A stretch of 64,000 nt of DNA from Yersinia enterocolitica subsp. enterocolitica (GTDB taxonomy: Bacteria; Pseudomonadota; Gammaproteobacteria; Enterobacterales; Enterobacteriaceae): the NCBI RefSeq assembly GCF_901472495.1, contig NZ_LR590469.1, positions 3,100,001 to 3,164,000 of the forward strand. The letters run 5' to 3'. The notes below the pieces were generated by a model. It saw only the letters and a program-made list of their open reading frames with translations, was not told the origin of the DNA and did not search any database. The translations under genes and the position numbers were made by a program. Positions 36,187 through 46,341 of the stretch are shown here, piece by piece (positions within the stretch are counted from its first letter, which is position 1; each line of letters opens with the position of its first letter).

Positions 36187-39100
36187 TTAGAAACTAATCT
36201 TCACACCGACATTACCCGCATAACCGTCCATTTTACCGTTAAAAGCGCGCTGGTATTTAGCATCTGCATAAATATCAACATTACTATTCACTTTAGCAGT
36301 CACGCCAGCCCCGCCCTGCCAATAGGTTTTACTGAATTCAGGGCGCAGACTCGCCGTATCAATAGTGACCTGCGGGTTTTTACCTAACTGATACACCACA
36401 TCAGCAGATAAATAAGGTTTGATGGTTTGCTGTTTGGTTGCCTCACTAAAGACACGCATCCCTGCGCGGGCCTGCCCGACAGAGTAAGAAGTAGCGCTCA
36501 CTCCTGAAATCTCGTCACTGAAACTGTTCAGATTCAGATATTGGTATTTCAGTTGCCCCTGAGGCTCCACTTTCCAACTTCCTGCAATAGGGTACGCCTG
36601 ACCCACTTCGGCAGATAGCGCCGCACCATAACCATTCTGTTTGGCATCATGTTGGCTCTGATAATTATTACGGTATAACGTCCCTTGGCCAACGAGGTCA
36701 ATATAGCCACCTTGTGGCGTCATTAAGGTGTAATAACCGCCCAGACCATAAGCATCAGTCTTAATCTTACCCGTATTGACTGATAGCTCTGGACGCACAG
36801 CCCGCGCCTTATCTTGCGTGTCAGTTTCCTGTTTACCCAGCGTTATCATCACGCCCGCTGTCGCCTGTGTTCCGGCAGAGTTTTCAGCTTGATAGAAATC
36901 ATGGCCCAATTGAGCGAACCAGATATCTGAGTCATAGCTAAAACGGCCCGCATCAAACTTATTATGCTGCCCGCTAATCCGGCCCCAGGAATCCTGATTA
37001 AAACCATTGGTCGCACCTTCAGCTGAACCACGGCGTTCGTGCAAACTGCCTAAAGTGGTAAAACCATAGAATGCATTTAACCACGGCGCGGCAATATATC
37101 CTGGCACTTCACTGCGATAAGCCGTTTCAGGTGGTTGTGGTGCCACAGGCGCAGGGTCAACACCAATACCTGTCCCCGGATCTGTCGGGCCAACAGGCGC
37201 CAGATTGGACTGCAAATTCCAGCTATGTTCATCTATCTTATATAAGAAATACTGATATGCCCCAGCAACAACCCCGTTGCTCATGGTGAATTGCCCAAAG
37301 TCGGTATCACCATCAACGGTAATAAGGTTGATTCCGGTGCCGCTAGTTAATGCCCCCAGCCCACCTTGATTAATCACCTGAACATAATGATCACCAGTAA
37401 CATTCCCTATCACATGCAATTTATCTGCCGGTGAACTGTCATCGCCTAATTGCGCATTGAAAACAAAACTACCATTGCCAGTGAGATTGCTATTAATAGT
37501 TAAGGTACTAAAACTGTATCCCAACGCGCGTGCATTTGGGTTACTGCTGCTTGGGATAAAGTTCATCTGACCCAAAATGTGCATCGACTCAACATCGGCA
37601 TCACCGGTCAAATTCCACACACTGCTGCTATCAACATCAACACTTTTGGCGTTATATGCTGCACCAGTCCAGACCGAATTGTTCTTCAGTGTTAAGCTAA
37701 CATTATTATGCTCTTCCGCCTGAAGGTCACCCACCAGCACCGAATAGTTGTCAGCATTAAGATTGACGTTACTGATAATATTGAGCGGAGAAGCTAGCGT
37801 TCCGACGTTAGTACTGGCGTTGACCAGCAACCCATTGCCGCCGATTAACTGTGAACCATTGTTCACATCAATATTGATATTGGCACCATATGCGCGAACA
37901 CCAGCACCGTTCTCACTGACAACTTGAGAGTTATCCAACATAACCTTGCTATAAACCGCATTCGAGCCTGCGGCATAAATTCCACCCGCATTCACACCAC
38001 TGGTAGTAATTTGGCTGTCTTTTAGCGCAATAGAGCTGCTGGTTTGAGTCCACAAAGCATAAGCACTGGCACCGGTTGAGGTCGCGGTGATATTTTTAGC
38101 ATTGATAGACGAACCGATAAAGGTGCCGAGCACCATGCCTGAAGCACCGGTGGTGTTAATCGTCGCCCCAGCCAGATTCAGATTTCCACCACGCGCAGCA
38201 GTAGCACCAATACTGCCAACACCAGCTGTGGAGATGCTCATATTGGTGGCATTAAAAATTGATTCTGAGTAAATGCCGTGAGAACTATTGCCGCTTGTTC
38301 TCACAACTGTACTATCGACGGTTGCTGTGCCCCGGTTCTCTATAGCGGTAGCACCATCCCCTTCGGTAATGAACTCGGCATTATTTACCTTCACCGATGA
38401 CGTCGTATCCGGTACCCAAATTCCCATGGCATAAGTGCCTTTGGAATGGTAGGAGCCGCCATTGATCGTGACGTCAGCATTCATATTAGCGTTAACCATC
38501 GTCGCATTACTGCTATGAGATATCGCATTGATATTATTTAATATAATGACTGCTTTATTGGTCGAACTGTTACCCATAGCACGTAACACTGCGCCCGAAG
38601 CCAAATCAATATTGGCATTGCTGACTGTAGCCGAACCGGTAATATCAAAAACCTGATTCATATTACCCGTGGCCGTCAAGCCATCCATGGTAATAGTCGA
38701 ATCCCGGCCAACACTCACCCCGGCGTAGCCGTTGGTCATATTAATTGTGGTGTTATCTAAGGTGGCATTTATACCGCCATTCCCAATATAAACCCCGGTG
38801 CCACTGGCACTGCTGGTGTTATTTATGGTGTTATTCGCCCCACTTAACGCACTGCCAATATCACTCAGATAAATACCGTAACTACCACCACCACTGGCAT
38901 TGAGAGTCGTATTATTGACTGTTAATTTAGCACCACCGGCCCCCGAAATACCGTAAGCCGATGAGCCACTGGTGGAGATCACAGTGCCATTAATATCCGC
39001 ACTGCTCCCCAGACCCGTCGAAGAAACACCATAAGCGGTGGAGCCAGTCGTCGTCACCGTCCCCCCCCTGTAAGTTCACGGTGCCTTTATTATTGCTGAT

Positions 39101-39433
39101 ACCAAATGCCACGACACCATCAGTCTTGATAGCCGATCCATTCAGTGTCAGAGTGCCGCCATTAGTCACATTGGCACCATTTGCACCGCGTCCCGTGGTA
39201 GTGATAGCGACATCTGAGCCGCCAGTTACCTCACTGGTAGAACCTTGCACGCTGACCGGAGATAGGTTGTCACTATCGGTGCCATACTCACCTAAAATTG
39301 CAACAGAATTACCATCAGTGACACTGACTGTCTGTGCCGCCCAACTATAAAGTGGCGTTAGCAGCGGCACCAGTAAACTGGCCAGCAACGTTTTACGAAA
39401 ACAAGGTAAGCGCGCTATATTATTTATATTCAT
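36187..39433 (-). pseudogene. AIDA-type autotransporter, frameshifted in a G8 tract (possibly phase-variable)
   Basis: The N-terminal part (39433 leftwards) has a signal peptide (MNINNIARLPCFRKTLLASL..., cleavage near SWA-AQT) and runs 125 codons to a run of eight G on the coding strand. The remaining 956 codons are in another frame. With seven G instead of eight, the reading is LQGG-TVTTTGSTAYG with no break, giving about 1081 residues. The passenger (about 30-700) is a glycine-, serine-, threonine- and asparagine-rich repeat protein of the pectin-lyase-like helix type, with recurring YGI and NNT segments. A proline-rich linker (about 765) leads to a C-terminal autotransporter beta-barrel (about 800-1081) ending in the required aromatic residue (VKISF). 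It is probably a surface adhesin. All other parts are intact, so the tract rather than general decay explains the break. Confidence 0.85.
39061..39068 (-). repeat. G8 homopolymer at the autotransporter frameshift
   Basis: Eight C on the given strand (eight G in the gene), 125 codons into the autotransporter. A tract of seven would restore the frame, so slipped-strand mispairing could switch the gene on and off. Confidence 0.7.
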
Positions 39434-39850
39434 ATTGACAACCTGGCTTTATAACAAATTCAAATAGAAAAAGTTTTTAACTTTATTTATTAGGTCTTGT
39501 TTTATCTGTAATATTTATATTTATTTGTCAGGTTTAATTTAAAGAAAATAAATAACCCACCCTGTTGAGAATATATGTGATAAGAAATATTTTTAATATG
39601 GGACTACATGCCAAAATATGTAGTCCTTTTCCTACAAAATATAAATAAAGATCTGAATCAGTCGCTTAAAACGGTTGAATTGAAAATATAACTGACGCTA
39701 ATTTCAGCATGTCAAAATGCTGGATTTTACCCACTACAGTTGTGATAGACGTCGACTCTGCTATTATCAACAGATTAGCCGCTGTTTTATGTCATATTTT
39801 GTAGAAGAATCATCTGCATAAGGCATGGATAACTGTATTCGAGGAGAATT
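39434..39850. other. 417-base region between the autotransporter gene and yhjD
   Basis: Very AT-rich (39440-39600). It holds the autotransporter promoter, an orphan terminator-like hairpin at 39601-39630, a second small hairpin (CAGCAT/ATGCTG near 39715-39722 onwards) and the yhjD promoter with GAGGAGA ribosome site at 39840-39846. Confidence 0.5.
39601..39630 (+). terminator. Orphan rho-independent terminator with no upstream gene
   Basis: GGACTACAT and ATGTAGTCC form a perfect 9-bp stem with an 8-base loop, followed by TTTTCC. On this strand no gene lies upstream before it within the region (the autotransporter is transcribed the other way), so it could end a small RNA started in 39440-39600. 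Confidence 0.5.
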
Positions 39851-40840
39851 ATGCCGAACGCACCGCGAGACAACCCAGCCCCGCTGGCTGCTGGGATTGA
39901 AACTGGCAAAAAAGCGATTTCCTTTATGACACGGATAAGTGATCGTGTGAAAGCTTACCCGGCAGTCGCCCATATTATCCGTGCAACAGACCGTTTCAAT
40001 GATCGGTTAGGCAGCCAGTTTGGGGCCGCTATTACTTATTTTTCATTTTTGTCACTTATTCCTATTTTGATGGTTTCTTTTGCCGCCGTGGGTTTTGTGC
40101 TGGCATCCAATCCTGACTTATTGGCTGAATTAATTAACAAAATTGTTAATACTATCAGTGACCCAAGTTTGGCAGCCACACTTAAGAACACCGTAAATAC
40201 CGCTATCCAACAGCGTACGACCGTGGGATTAACCGGTTTGGCGATTGCACTTTATTCCGGGATAAGTTGGATGGGAAATCTGCGCGAAGCCATTCGCGCC
40301 CAGTCACGAGATGTTTGGGAGCGCAATCCGCAGGATCAGGAAAAGTTCTATTACCGCTATGCGCGTGATTTTGTTTCGCTCACCGGGTTAGTTATCGCGC
40401 TGATCATTACCCTGTCGCTGACGTCTATCGCCGGTGCGGCGCAATCTGCAATTGTTGATGCATTAGGGTTAGGGGGGATCGAGTGGTTGCGGCCAGTCAT
40501 GACACTCATTGCCTTATCAATTTCTATTGCCGCTAATTATCTATTATTTTTATGGATCTTCTGGATTCTGCCACGGCATAAGCCGAAGAAAAAAGCACTG
40601 TTGCGCGGCACCCTGATTGCCGCAATCGGTTTTGAAATCATCAAATTCATCATGACTATGATGCTGCCGCGTCTTGCCAGCTCTCCATCGGGAGCGGCTT
40701 TTGGTTCAGTCATCGGCCTAATGGCCTTTTTCTACTTTTTCGCTCGCTTAACCTTATTTTGTGCCGCCTGGATAGCCACCGCTCGCTACGCCGAGGACGG
40801 AACATTGCCCCAGACAAGCGGCAATAACACCGCAGAGTAA
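39851..40840 (+). CDS. yhjD: YhjD/BrkB-family inner-membrane protein
   Basis: A 329-residue membrane protein of the YihY/BrkB family, near the length of E. coli YhjD (337). About six hydrophobic segments; the conserved GAAITYFSFLSLIPILMV lies near residue 57 and GLAIALYSGISWMGNLREA near 130. YhjD is known in E. coli as a site of mutations that allow growth with minimal lipid A, so a lipid-transport-related role is suspected, but the activity is not established. The synteny with yhjG, pdeH and kdgK supports YhjD rather than YihY. Confidence 0.88.
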   Translation: MPNAPRDNPAPLAAGIETGKKAISFMTRISDRVKAYPAVAHIIRATDRFNDRLGSQFGAAITYFSFLSLIPILMVSFAAVGFVLASNPDLLAELINKIVNTISDPSLAATLKNTVNTAIQQRTTVGLTGLAIALYSGISWMGNLREAIRAQSRDVWERNPQDQEKFYYRYARDFVSLTGLVIALIITLSLTSIAGAAQSAIVDALGLGGIEWLRPVMTLIALSISIAANYLLFLWIFWILPRHKPKKKALLRGTLIAAIGFEIIKFIMTMMLPRLASSPSGAAFGSVIGLMAFFYFFARLTLFCAAWIATARYAEDGTLPQTSGNNTAE

Positions 40841-40863
40841 CCCCTGATCATGGAGGATCACCA

Positions 40864-41628
40864 ATGTCTCACAATATAAAATTACTGATACTACTCGCCG
40901 TTGTTATGCTAGCTGCTTTGCTGGTCTATCAATTTCGTTTTAGCCACGCCGATGCGCTGTGGAAAATTGTTAGCCAGCAGTGTGTTCCGCATATGGAACA
41001 GGAACATAACCCGCAACCCTGTGTTGAGGTCGATACACCAGCGGGTTTCGTGGTGTTTAAAGATAAGAATGGGCCATTACAGTATTTATTAATGCCGACC
41101 GCCAAAATTAGCGGCATAGAAAGCCCCCAGTTATTAGCCGCCAGCAGTCCCAACTATTTCTTTGATGCCTGGCAAGCTCGCCACTTTATGGCGGATAAAT
41201 ATGGTGCACCCATTGATGACGCGGATATCTCGCTAGCTATCAATTCAAAATTTGGCCGCAGTCAGGATCAACTACACATTCATATTTCGTGTCTAAAGCC
41301 AGCAGTCAAAACGGCTCTGGCAGCACAGGAAACTGATTTCCGTCAGCAATGGCAGCCCTTACCCGGCGGTTTATTGGGACACGATTATTTAGTTCGGCGT
41401 ACTACCGCAGCAGAATTGCAACAATCAGGTGCGTTTCGTTTGTTAGCAAGCGAAGTGCCGGGCGCGCAAGATGAAATGGGGCGTTATGGTTTAGCCATGA
41501 CAGCATTACCGGATGGGCAATTCTTACTACTCGCCAGCAAAGCGAGTCTGACAAAGTTGCATCGTGCATCGGTGGAGGAATTGCAAGACCACAGTTGCCA
41601 ACTGCTCCCCCAACCACCGATACATTAA
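40864..41628 (+). CDS. cdh: CDP-diacylglycerol diphosphatase
   Basis: A 254-residue protein with one N-terminal membrane anchor (about 5-23) and a periplasmic domain related to the HIT superfamily; the catalytic motif is DQLHIHIS near residue 138. It hydrolyses CDP-diacylglycerol to phosphatidate and CMP. It follows yhjD after 23 bases with its own good ribosome site (GGAGGA), so the two may be cotranscribed. It is convergent with yhjG, with only four bases between stop codons. Confidence 0.9.
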   Translation: MSHNIKLLILLAVVMLAALLVYQFRFSHADALWKIVSQQCVPHMEQEHNPQPCVEVDTPAGFVVFKDKNGPLQYLLMPTAKISGIESPQLLAASSPNYFFDAWQARHFMADKYGAPIDDADISLAINSKFGRSQDQLHIHISCLKPAVKTALAAQETDFRQQWQPLPGGLLGHDYLVRRTTAAELQQSGAFRLLASEVPGAQDEMGRYGLAMTALPDGQFLLLASKASLTKLHRASVEELQDHSCQLLPQPPIH

Positions 41629-41632
41629 CTCG

Positions 41633-43753
41633 TTATTTTTTCTGCTTCATTTTTTGCAACAGCGGTGTGCACTGATTTTCTTCCGCTTCACTTGGGGAAA
41701 TCAGTGCCAGCAATGCAGCGGCAGGTGTGAGTGCCACACCTAATACCGCAGCAACCGCACCACGGGCCAGTAGAGGCCCGGCTTTGACCCCGGCATCAGG
41801 CTGTTTAAATGTGCCTTTCACATACAGCGGAGAACGTAGAGTCAGAATTCGCAACCCTTTGCTTTCCGGATTAATAGATAAATCCAGCCGTTCGGTAGCA
41901 AAATTGATATTACCGGTAATATTGATAATGGCATTTTCGGTATCAATAACAAATAAGCGCGGTGTCGCCAGGCCATTGCGTAACTGAATATCCGCCACTG
42001 CGCAGTTAATTTTGACCTCATCATCGCCAAACAGCTTCGCCACCAGATAGTTACCCACATTCAGGCCGAGTAATTCCATTAAGCTGCGGCTGATAAGGCC
42101 CTGATTCAGTAACAAGCGCAGGTTACCATTACTGGTGGCCAACAGCGCAGCAACTGAGTTACCGGTCGCAGTAAATGATGCATCGCCATTCAACTGCCCC
42201 AAGCTGTTGCGCATTGCCTGTACCTGTGGCAACAGCTCTTTCAGTTGTAGGCGACGGGCATGCAAATCAACTTTACCCTGCATCGGGTCTTTGTTGCCAT
42301 TCAGGCGCAGAGTTGCATTGAGATTCCCCCTTGCCATGCCAAATCGCAGCGGGTCGAGCAGCAATTCCCCATTATTAAGCACTACGTGAGTCGACAAGTC
42401 AGTCAATGGTAATGATTTATCCCGATCGATACGTTTAGCCGCATAGGTAACATCCGCATCCATCACTCCCCAGCTTTTGGTATCAAATTTTTCAGTCGGC
42501 AGCACCTTATTGCTCGGTTGTCGGCTGCGCTCGCCACGATTGGCTTTTTCCTGATTGGAATCAGCCCCAATTAAAGGGGCCAAATCAGCAAAACGTAATT
42601 TATCTGACGACATGTTGCCGACTAATTTCGGGCGCGGTTGGCTGGCGGTGTAAGTCAGGTCACCATGAATATCGCTATCGCCGATTTTGCCATTAAAGTT
42701 TTCATAACGATAAACTGCCCCACCGGCCTGTTTGAGGCTCGCGATTAAGCGACCATCGGTATTAAATGGGGGAGTGGCTGGCAATAACACACCAATCAGC
42801 GGATAGAGGTTATCCAAACTGGCACCGGAGAATTTCAATTGCAGATCCAGCCCCGCCAGATTGGCAGGATCGGTTAATGTACCCGCTACCGCCACCCGAG
42901 TGGAGCCAGAGCGGACATCTGCCTGTAATGGGAAGGGAATGCTGGCATCATTCATCGACAACATTCCACCGATTTTGCCACTGCCAGTTAAAGGCTGCCC
43001 CTGATACTTACCGTCAATCTTCCAACCAAACACAAAATCCGGAGCCTTGTTCTGCGCTTTTTCAGTAGCTTTTTTCTCGTTACGGGTGCCGGTCACCTCA
43101 GCAAATGGTAGCGGCTTACCCAGCGGGTCAATCACCGCCTGCAAGTCTGCTTTTAGCACCGCATCTTTCAGGTTTATCTGGCCGCGATCAAACACAATAT
43201 CATCAATATTTACTGACCAATCAGACACGCTACTCTTATCCCCCGCCGGGCTATTCGCCAGATTAAATGTCCAGTTATTCTTACCATCAGCCAGGCGTAG
43301 CAAGGTGGCATCCGGTTGTGTCAGCCAGATGCGCGGTATCCAGACCTCTTTCGCCAGCAACGCCAGCGGAGCAATACTGGCATCAACCCGTTTCAGGGTG
43401 ACCATCTCGCCAGTAGGGAATGCGGTAGATTCTGTTGTGCTTTCGGCGTTATTGCTCTTGCCAGCGGTGTTACCGCCGGCTAAATCGGGCGGGTTGCCCA
43501 GCACCAAATCCTCAGCGTGGATATGCGGCCACGGTACCCAGCCGCGCCAGCCTAGCTCATCACCTTTACGTGACCAGTCCACCCCCAGATTGCCGCGAAT
43601 AGCGAAAGGCCGTTGCAGCTCAGTCGAGACTTTTTCATTAATGGTTGGCTTGAGACGATTCCAGTCGAAAGTCATAATAAACACAACAATTGCCGCCAAT
43701 AGCAGCAAAATTCCCGCGACAATGCCCGTCAGCACTTTTCCGGTTTTGGTCAT
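41633..43753 (-). CDS. yhjG: AsmA-family inner-membrane protein YhjG
   Basis: A 706-residue AsmA-family protein with an N-terminal transmembrane anchor (about 8-29) and a long periplasmic part. The AsmA C-terminal repeat region is at about 480-640 (LNGDASFTATGNSVAALLATSNGNL and RPFAIRGNLGVDWSRKG near residue 50 are recognisable stretches, given in part). AsmA-like proteins are linked to phospholipid transport to the outer membrane; YhjG itself is poorly characterised. It lies in the conserved order yhjD-cdh-yhjG-pdeH. Length is typical (E. coli YhjG is about 690). Confidence 0.88.
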   Translation of the reverse strand: MTKTGKVLTGIVAGILLLLAAIVVFIMTFDWNRLKPTINEKVSTELQRPFAIRGNLGVDWSRKGDELGWRGWVPWPHIHAEDLVLGNPPDLAGGNTAGKSNNAESTTESTAFPTGEMVTLKRVDASIAPLALLAKEVWIPRIWLTQPDATLLRLADGKNNWTFNLANSPAGDKSSVSDWSVNIDDIVFDRGQINLKDAVLKADLQAVIDPLGKPLPFAEVTGTRNEKKATEKAQNKAPDFVFGWKIDGKYQGQPLTGSGKIGGMLSMNDASIPFPLQADVRSGSTRVAVAGTLTDPANLAGLDLQLKFSGASLDNLYPLIGVLLPATPPFNTDGRLIASLKQAGGAVYRYENFNGKIGDSDIHGDLTYTASQPRPKLVGNMSSDKLRFADLAPLIGADSNQEKANRGERSRQPSNKVLPTEKFDTKSWGVMDADVTYAAKRIDRDKSLPLTDLSTHVVLNNGELLLDPLRFGMARGNLNATLRLNGNKDPMQGKVDLHARRLQLKELLPQVQAMRNSLGQLNGDASFTATGNSVAALLATSNGNLRLLLNQGLISRSLMELLGLNVGNYLVAKLFGDDEVKINCAVADIQLRNGLATPRLFVIDTENAIINITGNINFATERLDLSINPESKGLRILTLRSPLYVKGTFKQPDAGVKAGPLLARGAVAAVLGVALTPAAALLALISPSEAEENQCTPLLQKMKQKK

Positions 43754-43878
43754 AGTAGCTCCATGCCAGTACTCATGATGTTAATAGTCTGAATTAAAAA
43801 ACTACTTTAACCATAGTCGAGAATGAAGCCGTCAGGCAGAATGGCAGAAATAGGTGCTGATTTATTAACCAATAAGGA

Positions 43879-44670
43879 TTAGCCACAAAACAGCATGGGC
43901 AGGGTCTGTAAACGATCAAATGACGTCGGTCGGGAGAGATAATAACCTTGCGCAGCAACCGCATCAGACTGCTGTACCATCGCCCATTCTTGCGAGGTTT
44001 CCACCCCTTCAACAATCACGCCTTTGCTATAACTTCCCATCAGGGTCACCAGTTTGAAAAACAGTTGGTTCCCAACATCACTTTCTTGCAGCACGATAAA
44101 CAAGTCTCTGGCGACTTTGATGTATTCATAGCGCCAACTAATAAATGAAGTGAAATTCGCCAGCCCGCTGCCAAAATCATCCAGCCATAGCCGGTCTGCC
44201 TCGGCAATACGTGCAAAGGGGGTATCAAGAGAGGTATCGACATGCTCGAGCAATTCAAAGCGAATGTAAGGCATGGCATCAATTAACACCTTAGCCTGCA
44301 AGTCGTCCTGCATCGCCATCAAAGCCTGACCATCAATGTTAATCGAGACCAACACCGAGTGATGCACAAATATAGCATGCCATTGCTTGACCATCTTCAA
44401 CTGCTCCAGCACTACATCCAGACGGGCGCGGATACTAATAGCACTGAAGTAATCTTCCGGATTCAAGCGGGTATCCGGCGAGGAAGGATGGAAAACCGCC
44501 GTAAGCAGCTCAATAGCCAGCAGCGCCCCAGAGGTGCGGTAGATGGGTTGAAAAGTGTACCGACGCTGACATTGCCGCCAGAAGCTCTGTCCTTTATTAC
44601 GATCGATGGCGGCAAAGGATGGCGCAAGTAAACCTGATACTTTATTGGTCATCATCAGTTTAGTCGCCAT
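43879..44670 (-). CDS. pdeH: Cyclic-di-GMP phosphodiesterase (EAL domain only)
   Basis: A 263-residue stand-alone EAL protein, the ortholog of E. coli PdeH (YhjH, 255 residues) by length and synteny. The EAL motif is present as ELL (IELLTAVF), with the metal and catalytic residues in SINIDGQAL, RFELLEH, WLDDFGSG, YIKVARD, VEGVET and AQGYYLSR, so it should be active. It degrades cyclic-di-GMP and in E. coli promotes motility and opposes biofilm matrix production under flagellar control. In this window it is one of two EAL proteins close to the cellulose operon. Confidence 0.9.
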   Translation of the reverse strand: MATKLMMTNKVSGLLAPSFAAIDRNKGQSFWRQCQRRYTFQPIYRTSGALLAIELLTAVFHPSSPDTRLNPEDYFSAISIRARLDVVLEQLKMVKQWHAIFVHHSVLVSINIDGQALMAMQDDLQAKVLIDAMPYIRFELLEHVDTSLDTPFARIAEADRLWLDDFGSGLANFTSFISWRYEYIKVARDLFIVLQESDVGNQLFFKLVTLMGSYSKGVIVEGVETSQEWAMVQQSDAVAAQGYYLSRPTSFDRLQTLPMLFCG

Positions 44671-44903
44671 GTTTAGGGCATCTGACCGTCAAGGCAATAA
44701 ATATTGTCGCCCGCTCGAGATACCCAGAGATAAACGGTTTTCCTTCTGGTGATGTTATCGACTCGTGCGGACAGAACTTTATATAGCAGCATGACAGATT
44801 ATTATTTCCAGCCAGATTACAGGCCAAAGCAGGCTGGCGCGGCGCATTTAAGCCATCTATATTACTTAACTCAATGGTGCCATCAGTATTGCTGGAGATG
44901 AAC

Positions 44904-45104
44904 ATGCCTTATGTCAATATTAAAATTACTCGCGAAGGGGCGACGGCGGAACAGAAAAAACAACTGATCGCGGGTGTGACCCAATTGTTAGTCGATACTT
45001 TGGGTAAAAACCCGGCCACCACCGTGGTGGTGATTGATGAAGTGGAGACCGATAACTGGGGGATTGGAGGCCACAGTGTGACCGACCTGCGAAAGTCATC
45101 CTAA
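44904..45104 (+). CDS. 4-oxalocrotonate tautomerase family protein
   Basis: A 66-residue small tautomerase. After removal of the start methionine the catalytic proline is residue 1 (MPYVNIKITREG), and the R and G positions of 4-oxalocrotonate tautomerases follow. An upstream in-frame ATG (44874) would bury the proline, so the ATG at 44904, preceded by GGAG, is the right start. It is closer to 2-hydroxymuconate tautomerase (XylH/DmpI type) than to E. coli PptA. Natural substrate unknown. It stands alone between pdeH and kdgK. Confidence 0.85.
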   Translation: MPYVNIKITREGATAEQKKQLIAGVTQLLVDTLGKNPATTVVVIDEVETDNWGIGGHSVTDLRKSS

Positions 45105-45155
45105 TTATTTTCAGGATGCTAACTATTTTCAGGATCATAAAGCGGTTCAGAATAG

Positions 45156-45177
45156 CGGGAAACTTATCAGTTTCCCG
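45156..45177 (+). terminator. Hairpin after the tautomerase gene
   Basis: CGGGAAACT-TATC-AGTTTCCCG is a perfect 9-bp stem; no T-run. Just before it, ATTTTCAGGAT is repeated directly (45107-45134 region). Confidence 0.5.
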
Positions 45178-45195
45178 ACCTATATCATAAAAAAT

Positions 45196-45212
45196 TTAAA
45201 ACGTCGTTTTAA
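45196..45212. promoter_or_regulatory. Candidate KdgR operator upstream of kdgK
   Basis: TTAAAACG-T-CGTTTTAA is a perfect 8-bp inverted repeat 73 bases before the kdgK start. It has the TxAAAC-N3-GTTTxA layout of KdgR boxes (consensus TGAAAC-N3-GTTTCA), with symmetric G-to-A changes. KdgR controls pectin and 2-keto-3-deoxygluconate genes in related bacteria. Confidence 0.55.
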
Positions 45213-45284
45213 TACTATTGACTCTAACCAAGCCAGCAGTGAGACTAACCTTATTTCCATTATCGACTCACAGGCCAGCTTTCC

Positions 45285-46229
45285 ATGACCAGCAAAAATA
45301 TTGCCGTTATCGGCGAATGCATGATTGAACTGTCACAAAAAGGTACCGACCTTAGCCGGGGCTTTGGCGGTGATACGCTGAATACGGCGGTATATGTTGC
45401 CCGTCAGGTGTCAAAGCAGGACTTGAATGTCCATTACGTCACGGCGCTGGGTACTGATAGTTTCAGTAACGAGATGTTGGCAGCCTGGCAGCAGGAAAAC
45501 ATTCACACCGACCTCATTCAGCGTATGGATGATAAATTGCCAGGGCTGTATTTTATCGAAACAGACAGCACCGGTGAGCGCACTTTCTATTATTGGCGCA
45601 ATGATGCTGCCGCACGTTTCTGGCTCACCAGCCCGGCGGCAGACGAAATCTGCCAACGTCTGGAAAAGTTTGATTATCTGTATCTTAGTGGTATCAGCCT
45701 GGCGATTCTCGACCACACTTCCCGCCAACGCTTACTGAAATTGCTGCGTGCCTGCCGTGCTAACGGTGGCAAAGTTATCTTTGATAATAACTACCGCCCT
45801 CGCCTGTGGCAGAGCAAGGAAGAGACGCAACAAGCCTACCGCGACATGTTGGCTTGCACGGATATCGCCTTCCTGACACTGGATGATGAAGACATGCTGT
45901 GGGGCGAGAAGCCACTGGAGCAGGTCATCGAACGCACACAGAATTTAGGTGTAAACGAAATTATTATTAAGCGCGGCGCAGATTCCTGCATCATCTGGGT
46001 GAAAGAGGGCTTTGAGGCTCACCAGTATGATGTGCCAGCAGTTAAACTGCCGAAAGAAAAAGTGGTCGATACCACCGCGGCTGGGGATTCCTTCAGTGCC
46101 GGTTATTTGGCTGTTCGCCTAACCGGTGGTAGCGCACGCGACGCCGCCGTGCGTGGGCATTTAACCGCCAGCACCGTAATTCAATATCGTGGCGCAATCA
46201 TCCCACTGGCGGCCATGCCAGCGGTGTGA
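45285..46229 (+). CDS. kdgK: 2-dehydro-3-deoxygluconokinase
   Basis: A 314-residue PfkB/ribokinase-family sugar kinase. The first family signature is the GGDTLNTAVYVAR segment near residue 28, and the second, with the catalytic aspartate, is DTTAAGDSFSAGY near 264. It phosphorylates 2-keto-3-deoxygluconate (KDG), the end product of pectin and hexuronate breakdown. A KdgR-like box lies upstream. It is functionally linked to the pectin module at 49978-53081, which feeds the same pathway. Confidence 0.93.
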   Translation: MTSKNIAVIGECMIELSQKGTDLSRGFGGDTLNTAVYVARQVSKQDLNVHYVTALGTDSFSNEMLAAWQQENIHTDLIQRMDDKLPGLYFIETDSTGERTFYYWRNDAAARFWLTSPAADEICQRLEKFDYLYLSGISLAILDHTSRQRLLKLLRACRANGGKVIFDNNYRPRLWQSKEETQQAYRDMLACTDIAFLTLDDEDMLWGEKPLEQVIERTQNLGVNEIIIKRGADSCIIWVKEGFEAHQYDVPAVKLPKEKVVDTTAAGDSFSAGYLAVRLTGGSARDAAVRGHLTASTVIQYRGAIIPLAAMPAV

Positions 46230-46259
46230 TTGATAATATTTATCGCCAGAAATCAGAAT

Positions 46260-46333
46260 GAAGGGGAAGCGTGCCGTTGGGGTCATAGCGGCGTGAGCCG
46301 CCGGAGCGCCCCTGGGTGCGGTAACCCCTTCGG
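46260..46333 (-). ncRNA. Isolated structured RNA resembling the phage C4 antisense RNA
   Basis: Read leftwards from 46333, the RNA starts CCGAAGGGGTTACC and ends in CGCTTCCCCTTC. GAAGGGG pairs perfectly with CCCCTTC (7 bp), closing the element; inside it GCGGC-TCAC-GCCGC is a 5-bp hairpin, and GGGGTTA can alternatively pair with TGACCCC. This layout and the wording (GGGGCGCTCC, GGCACGCTTCCCC) match what I know of C4-type antisense RNAs of P1/P4-like phages. Here it stands alone, 32 bases after kdgK and downstream of yhjJ on its strand, with no phage gene nearby, so it may be a remnant or a domesticated regulator. A covariance search was not possible. Confidence 0.55.
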
Positions 46334-46341
46334 TTACTGAA

